Made by a program: the position numbers and the translations under genes. This document shows positions 32,935-61,400 of a stretch of DNA of 64,000 nt, piece by piece (position 1 is the stretch's first letter; each line of letters opens with the position of its first letter). Source of the stretch: Gari tellinella. Taxonomy: Eukaryota; Mollusca; Bivalvia; Cardiida; Psammobiidae. The notes beneath the pieces were generated by a model that had not been told where the DNA came from, made no database searches, and saw nothing but the letters and a program-made list of their open reading frames with translations. The stretch is taken from positions 26,690,479 to 26,754,478 of the forward strand of contig OV277861.1 of NCBI GenBank assembly GCA_922989275.2, written 5' to 3'.

Positions 32935-33150
32935 CCGAATGCCTATGGTCTCAACAACTCTAATGAGTAGTTACACCAAAGGATTTGGTGCTGAAATAAG
33001 CGAGAAAATAATGGATTTGTTCAGTTTTCTCACTCTCTTATCTGGGGCCCTGCTACTGTACGATGCTGGTGGGTGTCAAACAGTGCAGACCCTGATCAGC
33101 AAACAGATGGAGGATAGTCTGGGTATACACCGTTTGCAATGCAATTAGTC
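32935..33150. mobile_element. Half of a family C MITE next to a family E core
   Basis: AATGAGTAGTTACACCAAAG to TTATCTGGGGCCCTG is the right half of family C. It is followed by GTGTCAAACAGTGCAGACCC and CCGTTTGCAATGC, a family E-like palindrome remnant. Confidence 0.6.
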
Positions 33151-33410
33151 TTGGTTTCTCTTGGCACAGCTCAATATGTCTTTTTTCTCTTTGCAGATGC
33201 GTACAAACAGGGAGAGAAGGCGAATTTTATAATGAAACCATTCATTGATTTTTCATTTACAAGTAATCTTCTAATAAATATTTATAACATACTCAAATTT
33301 TAGTTTCTTTCCTACATAACCATTGAAACTTAACAGACATGTAGTGATGACATGAAACTTTTCTGGACTCTACATATCTTTTTTTTTTTTAAATTTTAGT
33401 CCATGCAGCT

Positions 33411-34338
33411 TTAACCCATTACATGAACTCCATAGAACACATTTTACTTTAATTTATTCTCTCACTAAAAAAGATAGTTCACTTTATAGTCATGAATATG
33501 CACCATCAGAAATATTTTCAATAACCTAGTAGATGGTAGCTTAAAGCAGGCTGAAAGTAAAGCAGAATGTACTTTCAACTTGCTTTATGTGGTCACCCGT
33601 CTGCAATACTAGAAACAAGCTATGGAGTAAAGTGCAATCATTTTACTGGTCAAATTAGAGAGGTTTTACTGTACATAGCATCTGATAATGATCCTATAAT
33701 ACCAGTAAAGTACTCTTTGGCTTAACTGGATAAAATAACAGTAAACTCTACTCCTGAGTAAAATGTTTTATTCCAGGATATTGCTCATACTACCAATTAA
33801 CAGTTAACAAGTCAATTAAGATATTCATGCTAACACAATGATTAGGCCAGTCTATTACTGAATTCAAAAGAAATATTAAAGCATTTTTTTAAAAATACAG
33901 ATACGCTTATTATAAGTGACAATGGCATATTATTAGCATAAGAAATATTTTCTTTTTGAAGCTAATGGTTGCTTAAAGTAGGCTGAAAGTAAAGCAGACT
34001 GCTTTTTGCTTTACTTTCATCTTGCTTTAAGCTGTCACCTGTCTTTAAAACCATAAAATATACTTCTTTTTAGTGGCTGTAGGATGTTTTCCTATTCTGA
34101 GCAACCTTTTCAATAAATAAGCACATAAGCTGAATGCACGTTCAACTCTTTCAACACTAAGCAACTCGTGTGGGTTATTATGTTCTCTTGTGGATCATTT
34201 TAATTACCAAAACATGAACCAGTCTACTTGGAATTCTGGGTAGTTTTATAAATACTGCTCTAAATTAGCAAACATAGAACCTGACAGAGGGCTCCTATAG
34301 GATATTTCAAACGGATGCATGGTGTTGAACGAGTTGTT
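33411..34338. mobile_element. Cluster: B1, B core fragment, TTAACTC family
   Basis: A B1 copy (33411-33635) begins TTAACCCATTACATGAACTC and has a shortened core. A lone B palindrome lies at about 33940-34050 (centre AGACTGCTTTTTGC). A third element (about 34143-34338) shows TTTCAACACTAAGCAACTCG and GGTGTTGAACGAGTT, the ends of the family seen in full at 49454. Confidence 0.6.
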
Positions 34339-34672
34339 TCTGCAGTATGCAGTCAGCAGGGTTTTTTTGGTTTATAGTATACATTATGTTTGGTCATCGC
34401 AATGGTCACTTAATACAACTTTATAAGTTCTATGTGAAACATTTCCAACCTATTCTGTTTGCCCATACAAAAAACCCTAAGTTTTGACAACCAATTAAAA
34501 TTGCTTTAAAAAGACAATCAAAACAGGATTTGTGGCAAAAAAAGGATTTTTGTATTTAGAAAAAAACCTAAGCTGTGATACTCATTAAAATCTTCTCTTT
34601 GAGATAATTCTAATGAGTAGTCACAACATAGGGTTTTGATCTAACATAAAGATTAAAATATTCAAAATATTT

Positions 34673-34854
34673 CAGGGCTCCAGATAAGGAGAGTATTTCA
34701 AAATTTAAAATCTTAAAATTCTACATTAAACCCTATTGTATTACTACCCATTAGAATCGTCTCAAAGAGACGATTCTAATGAGCAATAACACCATAGGAT
34801 TTGGTGCTGAAAATGTTGGTTTGTACAGTTTACTTTCTCTTATCTGGAGCCCTG
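34673..34854. mobile_element. Family C MITE, complete
   Basis: Ends CAGGGCTCCAGATAAGGAGA and CTTATCTGGAGCCCTG. The core palindrome is at about 34743-34790, centre GTCTCAAAGAGAC. The flanks AAATATTT and AATTATTT agree at 7 of 8 bases. It lies 46 bp beyond the ZNF330 stop codon, so it may be part of the 3' UTR. Confidence 0.8.
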
Positions 34855-34899
34855 AATTATTTCTCATATATCTGGTGCTATGCTGGCCGATATATTCAT

Positions 34900-52287
<17,388 letters not shown>

Positions 52288-52491
52288 TTTGACGTATCTA
52301 CAAAATGCTAGTAAAAACCGTGAAAACGTGTTTCCTTCAAAATGACATTTCACCGGAAGTACATCGATTTCCGGTTTTGTTGCGCATGCGTTCAATCATT
52401 TACAAAAATGAAAAGGAAGAGAGTGATGTCAATGAAAAAGTGTAAACATTTAGGATAATTTTGCATAATTTGGAAGTGTTAAACAGTGAAA
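52288..52491. promoter_or_regulatory. Bidirectional promoter of ZNF330 and the RhoGAP gene
   Basis: Within the 204 bp between the two start codons are CCGGAAGT (52353-52360) and TTCCGG (52369-52374), ETS-type sites in opposite orientations, and TGCGCATGCGT (52381-52391), an NRF1-type palindrome. This combination is common at vertebrate and invertebrate bidirectional housekeeping promoters. No TATA box was seen. No repeat element interrupts it. Confidence 0.7.
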
Positions 52492-55400
52492 ATGGGATTA
52501 GAACCGCTGGAATTTTCGTACTGCTTAACTGACAGTCCTGTGTTCCGGAAGATGTTGCAGGAGCACGAGAAGGAACTTGAACGAACGAGCAAAGCTATCA
52601 AATCCTTGATCAGTGATGGAAAAGAGCTCCTGACAGCCTCAAAAAGTAAGAATTTGCACTTCTTGATATATTTCATGGTAAAGTATTTTCCGTTTCTCCA
52701 TTCCATCACTTACCAAAGTGATTAAGCAGACACATTTGCAAAATGATAGATTTCAATGTTTCTCTGCAAAATTAGTTCCACAAAAATTTGACATTTAGCC
52801 TAAAATTTAGGATAGCATACACTTGTATGATGATGTATTGCTGCTACACCATTTTTTGTATTAAACGTTCATGCTATTTATTTTACATTTTCAAACCTTT
52901 AGCTGGAACGCCTTTACTTTGCCAGTCCCCAAAAATTCCCGGGAAATAATGGCATTTTACTGTTCATATAGAACCCCGTGAGAAATAGGCTATTTTGGAA
53001 AATAACGGGATTTTGACCTCAAAATCGGACTCTGCGCACCTTTTCGAACAGAATAATCAGGGCCTAGCGTATCTGAACCCCCAATGATCGCTTCGAAATC
53101 AAAGACAGAATGGTGGCGTTTTTATTCTTTGCATGGCAGCCTGTTTGTAAGGAAGAGCATGAGCGGGACCGGCAAAGTAGATTCTATCCCTTTAGCTTAA
53201 TTATCAGTTTGCGTCGCATGAGATATGGAATATAGCGCAAGTTTCAATTCCGTCAGTGTATAATTCTGTAGTCTATGACTATGTGGTACGAAACTGCTGT
53301 CAACATGAGCGACTTCATCATTCATGTGGAACTATTCTCTTTTCCAGTGCTACGTCATACACCCTTCATTTGGCATCCCTCAGTTTGTTTACACTTAGCG
53401 AGCACGCACACTCGGAGAAAACAAACCCGAAATCTACATAAGTGTTCTCCGAGTAGGGTCCGACATCATCCGAATGAAGGACCGAGAGTATGTGTATTTA
53501 TGAGTCATGACATAAAATACCCAGATGACTAGAAAAGAGAATGGTCCGAGCTATAGACACTTAACTGAGTCATTTGTCCTGTGAACCTAACTGCAGACGG
53601 ACCATTCTCAGTTTACATTGGTTTGACAAACCGTGTTCCTTTGCCTACCTTAATACGCATGCACTGGCTGCAATTTTGTCTGACTAAAGGTTAGAACTAT
53701 AGAGTATAGTTCCACATGAAGTCGCTCCATGATTGACAATAACGGTTTCGGTGCTTGTGCACGTTGTGATGAATGAGAAACTGTGAAAGGGATTTGCCCA
53801 ATGGAGAATCACGCTATCCTCCGTACCACAGCACCTGACGTCTTTTTTGTTTGCCCAGCTTAACCACAAGCGCTGCATGACGCTGGTAACTAAACTATTT
53901 GATGTAATTTCTGAGGACGTGCACAGTGCACACAATCTGCAATTATTCCGTTATTTGTATCATGTTTTAATGATTTAAATGGGAGGAAAAAATTCATCTT
54001 TCGTTTTGTTGATGTAGGACAGGAATTTCTCCCCCTCAGGTAAGAAAATTCACGCAGGGACTCGGCAAGCCACATGAATTTTTCTGACCCTAGGGGGAGA
54101 AATTTCTATCCTACATCAACACTCATGGAGGATTCTTATAATCTCCTTCTCTCTCTCTCCCTCTGATAGTGTTGTCCAACTCCAATTAGGCAGAAATAGA
54201 GCCAGACAAAAAAGACAGACATATATAATTAACCCATTACCCCATAGCACATTCTGCTTTACTTTCAGCCTGCTTTAAGCCACCATCTTCTAGGATATAG
54301 AAAATATTTATAATAGAACATATTGATGTCTGTATAGATTAGAACTATTTTCTGTAGTAGTGAATAAATTAAAGGTGTAAAAAGGTAAATTTATTGGGTA
54401 ATGGGTTAAAAAAATAAAACATCATGTTTTTTCCCCTCAAAAAGTGACTATTGAGTATTCTGAAAAGTAATCACAGCATATAATTTTGTAGAGACATTAG
54501 ATTTAAGATTTTTAAATACTCCCATAAATCTAGAGCTCTTGAATCAGAAACTCATCAACTGATAGCACGCTTCTCCATCTCACTGAATGACTGATAACAT
54601 TGAAATACTCAAGCTGCAATGAATGAGTTTACCTTGTTCTGAAGACAGTCTTGCATAGGGTTTATAAGCATTTTTGTAGCTATTTAAATTATGTAATGTA
54701 TACATAAATATGGGATATTGGTTTAGTATTTTTAACCATAACCTGCAGGCCCTGTCACCTGTCCAGATACTGAACACTTTTTTTGGTGGGGATGGGGGGG
54801 GGGGGGGGGGGGGTGTATTTGCCAGGTCACATGAAACGGCATTGATATCAGGAATAGGTAAACCAGTTGGCACTTAATTAGAACTGTTAGTATTGCTGTT
54901 AGTATTGACTTCGGAAAACCGAAATGTAATTTTTTAAACCAGCTACAAGTACCTCAGTAAACTGCGGAAATACAAACTTCTTGTCATCTTTTCAGCAGTC
55001 TATTATAACTGATAACTTTATGGATTGCTGTTTTATTTGTTTAAACCCTTATACTGCTGACTCTGCAAATGGACAATTCTTCCATTTTCTAAATAGTTAC
55101 CAGTTTACAAGTTACATTGACTGCCAGTCTGGAGGGGCCCAAAAATGTTTAGAATTATGATAAACAATGTAGACCCAGCTCTTGAAGGAGATATCTGATC
55201 TAAGTCTGCACTGTTTTCTTCTGTCTGGCATGAGTCCACCTCTTTCCTAAGAATTTTTCCTTATTATTTTATTAGCCAATGTAGTTGTTCAGATGATAGA
55301 CATATATTTAAATTTTAAAGTGAGCAGAGTTTTGCATACTAAGCATACTAATATTCGGCACAGTTTAAACAGTTTACCGGTAGTTAGGCCCATAATTTTG

Positions 55401-58400
55401 CCAATTACAGTATCCCAGCATTTTTTTTTTTTTTTCACTAAATAAACGCCAGAAAACGCTTTTCAGACATTATTTTTATGCAAATTTTAGCACACAACCA
55501 AAAAAAAATGTTGTCAAAAGACCAAAAAAACGTGGTGCCCCCCCCCCAATGAAGAGTGGCCAATGTAGAGATGAATGAAGAGTGTGTCCCCCCTCCATCC
55601 CATTTTGCTTCGCTTCCTACGTGCCAGAATACAGCATGATAAGGGTTAATTGAAATGTACTGGTGTGTGGTAAGGCTAGGTAAGGGAGGTGTATGAGCTA
55701 TGACAATATTTTGGCCTGAGGAAATTATCATGTGTCATCAAGAACATAAACGTTGTAGACATAACATAATCATCATAAGTAGCTACTAAGTGTTATGCAA
55801 TGACAGTGGTATAGATAAGAGTGTGTAAATCACCTATTAAAATTTCCATTGTTCATTAAATTTTGTTAGAAAACACTTCAAAACAAAGTCTTTTTGAAAA
55901 TTCAGCACGACAAGGGTTAAATTTTAAGATTATTATTACATGCAAAATAAACATTTTCTTTAAGTTAAATACCTGTATGTATTTTTAACATTTTACCCCA
56001 TACTTTTTGAAAACACTGGTGACCAATCAGCCCATATTACTCCAAAGATACACATTTTTACACCTTGATTTTATTCCTCCACTTAAGGAAATAGCTCCAC
56101 TTAATAGTTATATACAGTCATGAATAAAGGTAAAATAAGTTAAAATGCGTAAAAAGGTGTATTTATTTGGTAATGGGTTAAACTCAAGAAGCATCAATCA
56201 ATCATTCAATACAAACTTGTTTCAGGTGATGTGTAATTCGCCTGAAGTCCAGGGCTCCAGATAAGGGGAGTATTTCAAAAACTAAAATCTTTATTATTGC
56301 TTTAACCCCTATGGTGTCACTACTCATTAGAATCGTCTCGAAGAGACGGTTCTAAAGAGTAGTAACACCATAGGGTTTGGTGCTACAATGAGTGGGAAAA
56401 TGTTGGATTTGTTTGGTTAACTCCCCCTTATCTGGAGCCCTGTGAACTAGATCCAAACTTTTCATTAATGCTTATAAATCCACAGTTCATTCCTAGCAGG
56501 TTACAGATAATATTTAAGTTTATCATCGATTACAACAGAGGAAGCATTGATTAACTCCTAGCATGCTGGGTAATTTTTCTGTTTGCAACACTTAAATGTC
56601 GTCTGCTACTGGTTTAAAAATAGAAATTTCTTTTAAAAACGGGTCAGAGTGTCAAACAGTTTGGATCCTGATGAGACGCCGCGTTATGCGGCATCTCATC
56701 AGGATCCAAACTGTTTGCAAAGGTATATACGCAGGGATTTCCCCAGGATTTCCTGAAGGCATGTTGAATTTGGGGCATAGGGGGAGGGTGCGGGAGGGCT
56801 CCCCCTCCCTAGCTGCGGCGAAAATTTTTCCCTTTTAAACAATGAAATAGTGCATTTTTTAGCAATACATATATGTAGTGTATACTATAGTGTATTTATA
56901 TGGAAATGGCTGAAATAAGTATTATTCTGTTTGCAAGAACTAGTGTGTGTAGGGTTTTTGTTTTCAAGTTCAGCACCAATATTTAAGTTATAACTCGATC
57001 ATAACTAAAGTTTACAATAATACCTGCTGATCTCCCAGTACAGTTGCTGACTGCATCTTGCATTAACTAGTATTCCATTATTTTGCAACAAAGTATTACA
57101 TTGTAAAGCCTTACAGGTTGTAAAAGTACAAAAATGATGAATAGCTGAAACACATTAATTCACTTATTTTATACATAATTATACAAAAAAGATATATCCA
57201 GAAACTATGAATGCCTGGACCTATGGAAAAAGTGTAGACCCAGTCTGATCTCCTGGGTGAGTCCTCTGATCAGTGTCAGTGCCATTTACAAGATTGTAAA
57301 TTCTTTGGAAAAATTATTTTTGACAGAAACCGCAAACAAAATGTAGTCTTTTAACCAAAATGGAAAAGTCTTTTTTTTTTTAAATCAGATTTTGAAAGTT
57401 TTAAGCATGTGAAATGTACACACCTTTTCATTTTTCTCTGCCATACACACTACACTACTGTCACACTCAATCAGATAATACACACAAATACTAGAAATAC
57501 TCACTTTTGCTTTCAAATAAATAAATAAATTCTGAAACAGGAATGCAGAAACAAGTAGATAGAGCATGTGCTGCAAACAGTAGATCCAGAACAGGAAGCC
57601 CCTGATCAGGTTAGAACTGGTTGTCTTAATTCATTGTCATGGAAAAACATTCATAAGTTTCATAAACTTAAAGAATTTGTTTGAAAAAGTTTAACATTAA
57701 CTTGCCATACACAGTCAAACATACACACAAACACCTACCCTTACTTAGAATTAAGCACAGTGCATGTATAATGTGATTTGAATGTATAATGTTTTACCTC
57801 TTATTCCTCATAGTCATTTGAGATAAATTTTTATGCCTTTACTATTCCCTTGAAGTTAAAGTAAATAATTTTGTTTTTATTTTATCGAAGACAGATTCTA
57901 TCTAGATACGGTAATATAGATCTAATAGAGGTCTAGACTCTAGTAAAAAAAAAAATTAAAAAAAAAAATCTTTTTTTTTTATTATTTTTTTTTTTATGTT
58001 TCAAGAACCTGGTGGTTAAGAGAGCATATACAATTTCACTGCATCCCGACAAGTTGATGTCTAATAGAGGATTCAATTTTACTTTAAGCCTGCTCTAAAC
58101 AACGATCCATCATAAAAACAGAAAAACAATTTAACTTTGTGAAGAATTAAGACTGTATGGTATGACTGTGTCACGGGATAAATCCAGGTCTACTTAAATA
58201 TTTGTTGTCTCGATTTTCTTTTTCAATATTTCATCACGAAGTATTCAATTTCTATATATACCAAAAATGCCAGAATGCAAATTCCTCGATTCCCGTGTGT
58301 ATGTTTTGTCTTTGTAAAAAACTTATTTCCCGAAACTCACACGAAAAACGTCTTCCGCGCCGCTAGCGATTTCATACGAATAAGTGCTAATTTTAACCAT

Positions 58401-61400
58401 CGTAATTTATGTTAATTTCACTAGTATCAAAGCTGTCTTTCTAAATGGAAGTATATAACGTCTAATCTAATTGGATGTTTTCTAAATGACGCTGGGAGTT
58501 ACCTTTTTGATAACCAATAAAACGAGTAAAGACATGTGTAAAAGTTCGAAGCGGGCCGCGCAATTGGATTTCATTTCGGAAGTTTGGAATACTTTTTGTG
58601 TCTGTTACGTGATTATTAATACGGAGTTGTCGAGGAAATCAATTCTTAAAGCGACTCGCAACCGGATGGTGTACTTGTCAAAATAAAATAAAATACTCAA
58701 ATAAAAGCAAATTTGTGGCATTATTTGGCTTCTGACATTAAAAAAATATGATCAGTCCAAAAAAAGTCTCAAGAATCGTCACCGAATCTTAGATTTTTAG
58801 ATATTTTCCATCGTTTTTCTATACCGACTAGTAGACGGTATAGTTGTTGCTGTTGCTTCTCTACACGGGCTCAGACATAAACACGAGCCGAATTACGAAG
58901 TTGTAGGCACTTTCGACCGCAACACATTGAAATACGTTAAATCGATCCGAGATAAACGGATAGTTCCGTGGTCCATTGGTCTAAGCGGTTTCCCCTATTT
59001 TGTCTTCTGTCCGCCAATGCCGGGCCATGGGTTCGAATCCCACCAGAGACCAATATTTTTTTTTATTGAAATTCATTTTTTTTAAACATAATTTCTTATC
59101 CTAAACTAATTCTTTACCATTTATATAAGCGTTTGACACATATTTACAAATTACTATTTTTAATGCACCATCTGGTTGCGAGTCGCTTTAAAGGTAATTA
59201 ATATCAATCTAAAATGTTCGTTTGTTCAATATATTCGTAGAATTTTCTTATTTAATAGGCCCCGTATCGAGTATATTTTCCGAGGCGACAAGCGATTCCG
59301 CCGCTGTTACTCTCGTCTCAATTTCAGTCCGCAAAATGGTAAACATCTTCTTAAAGTTTAGATTGGGGGAAAATAATGTCGGAGATTCCGGTTTCGGTTA
59401 GTATTCATCTTTCTTTTCAGCGTTATTCGTAGCTTGTTTTCCGAAAATAATGTTGCAGATTCCCGCCATTGCCAGTACTAACGGTTTATGAAGCGTCAAT
59501 CAAAAGTTAATCTCGGTCAAACAGAAATAATCCCAAGACCCTGTCAATCACCGTTTCGATAGGGAAATTCCGCTTTGTGATTGGTTAATGATGCTATGCT
59601 CACGCCCGACACGCGTGACGGTGTTTGACATATGAAACAATTTACTCGAGTACACAACACAGAGCCGTGATTAAGGCTAGTCGCTTTACAGATTAAGACA
59701 TGTCGGCAAGATCAAAGCATGTCGCGAAGAGACCGCCAGGAAGGAAGGCATGTCGCCTGCGACAGGCGAAAAAGGCCTGGGGAAATCCCTGAATTACGGT
59801 AGTCTTGGTTTCATCACCAGTGTGCTAAGATTTAAAATGAACTCACTTAGAGCAGCTAAAATAATATCTGGTTACTTGAACACAATTGTTAGCATTGTAC
59901 CAAGCCTGAATCATGAAGATGTCTATTAAAATTATTATGTTTCTTGCTTCCTACACAACAGAATAAAATAAAAGGACTCAGCCCTAAACAATGATTGTTT
60001 CAGAGATTCAATTCTATGAAGAACAACATGACCCAGTTTTCTGATTTTGTTTTCTGTGAAATAAAAACATTTCTGAAGCCATAATCCTCAAAACTTTTTC
60101 TACTGATTGAAAAGATCATGTCTGCATTAACCCTTTACCTGATAGCCTATTTCTACTTAAAGCAGGTTGAAAGTAAAGCAGAATGTGCCTTTAAGGGCAC
60201 ATTCTGCTTTACTTTCAGCCTGCTTTAAGCTATTATGTGCTATAATATAGAAAATATTCCCTATAATACATTTTCATTACTGATTAAATTGGAACTATTT
60301 TCTTCAGCAGAGGAATAAATCATTTCTGCTAAAAGGCACTTCTATTGGGGAAAGGGTTATAACCCATTTACCCAAAATCCTGATTCTAGTATTGAAGATA
60401 GGTGCATGGCCACTTAAAGCAGGTTGAAAGTAAAGCAGAATGTGCCTTAACCCATTACCCCATAAATAGGCATTTTTACGCCTCTATTTTATTCATCTGG
60501 TAAAGAAAACAGCTCCAATTTATACAGTCATGTATAATTCTGTATCATAAGAAATATTTTCTATATCCTAGTAGATGGTAGCTTAAAGCAGGCAGAAAGT
60601 AAAGCAGAATGCGCCTTAACCCTTTACCTGTTAGTCTATTTCTAGTATTGAAGATAGGTGACTTCTTAAAGCAGGTTGAAAGTAAAGCAGAATGCGCCTT
60701 AGGGCGCATTCTGCTTTACGTTCAGCCTGCTTGAAGCTATCATGTGCTAGAATATAACAAAAGATTTCCTTTACTATATATTCATGACTGATTAAATTGG
60801 ATCTATTTTCTTCAGCGGAGGAATAAATAAAATGCGCTAAAAGTCGCTCCTATTGGGGAAAGGGTTAAGATGCATTCTGCTTTACTTTCAACCTGCTTTA
60901 AGTGGTCAAGTGTCTTCAATACTAGGTCATGGGGTTAAGGGTTATGGCACATTCTGCTTTACTTTCAGCCTACTTTAAGCTACCATCTGCTAGAATATAG
61001 AAAATAGTTCTTATCATACATATTCATAATTGTATAAATTGGAACTATTTTCCTCGATGGAGAAATAAATTAAAGGCGTAAAAAGTCGTATTTATGGAAT
61101 TATGGGGTAATGGGTTAAAGGCACTGTCCCAATAAGCTCAGTACTGCAGTGTCTGTAGGTGGTTCAGTTTGGGCTTTGGGTATACATACATGTAGAAGGT
61201 AGCAGCTTCAATCTGGGTTAAGATTAAGAAACACCTACATGTAAGTCCTTAATTAACCCTTCTAAGTCGCCTCTATATGTATCTATAGTTCAGACCCTGA
61301 TCAAAAGCTCCTGCAAGAGCTGTCTGATCTGGGTCTACACTCGATCAGACTGTTTTCAAAAAATGTCAATTAACATGTACATTATGTGTGTACAATGTAT

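Larger units (their letters stand above)
56732..59791. mobile_element. Candidate 3-kb element with CAGGGATTTCCCCAGG ends
   Basis: CAGGGATTTCCCCAGG at the left and its exact inverse CCTGGGGAAATCCCTG at the right are 3.06 kb apart. The starting CAGGG resembles hAT-type ends. The inside has no transposase frame and includes the tRNA-bearing MITE at 58646. Flanking bases do not show a clear 8-bp repeat. The two ends might also belong to two separate elements. Confidence 0.4.

Noticed and set aside
33198..33300. Possible exon after TTTGCAG reading DAYKQGEKANFIMKPF
   Set aside because: A good acceptor and a short open frame, but no donor, and the gene B frame already stops at 30246. Not enough to join it to any gene.
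53256..53532. Overlapping 61- and 85-codon plus-strand frames
   Set aside because: They lie in an inverted-repeat region of the RhoGAP intron, with no conserved features and no splice sites.
58963..59052. Functional tRNA gene
   Set aside because: A and B boxes are good but the acceptor stem does not pair and no clear anticodon arm forms. Kept as tRNA-like.
60127..61118. CRISPR-like array, given repeated palindromes at intervals
   Set aside because: Repeat lengths and spacers are irregular, the ends are TTAA-flanked and the genome is animal. The pattern is nested MITEs.
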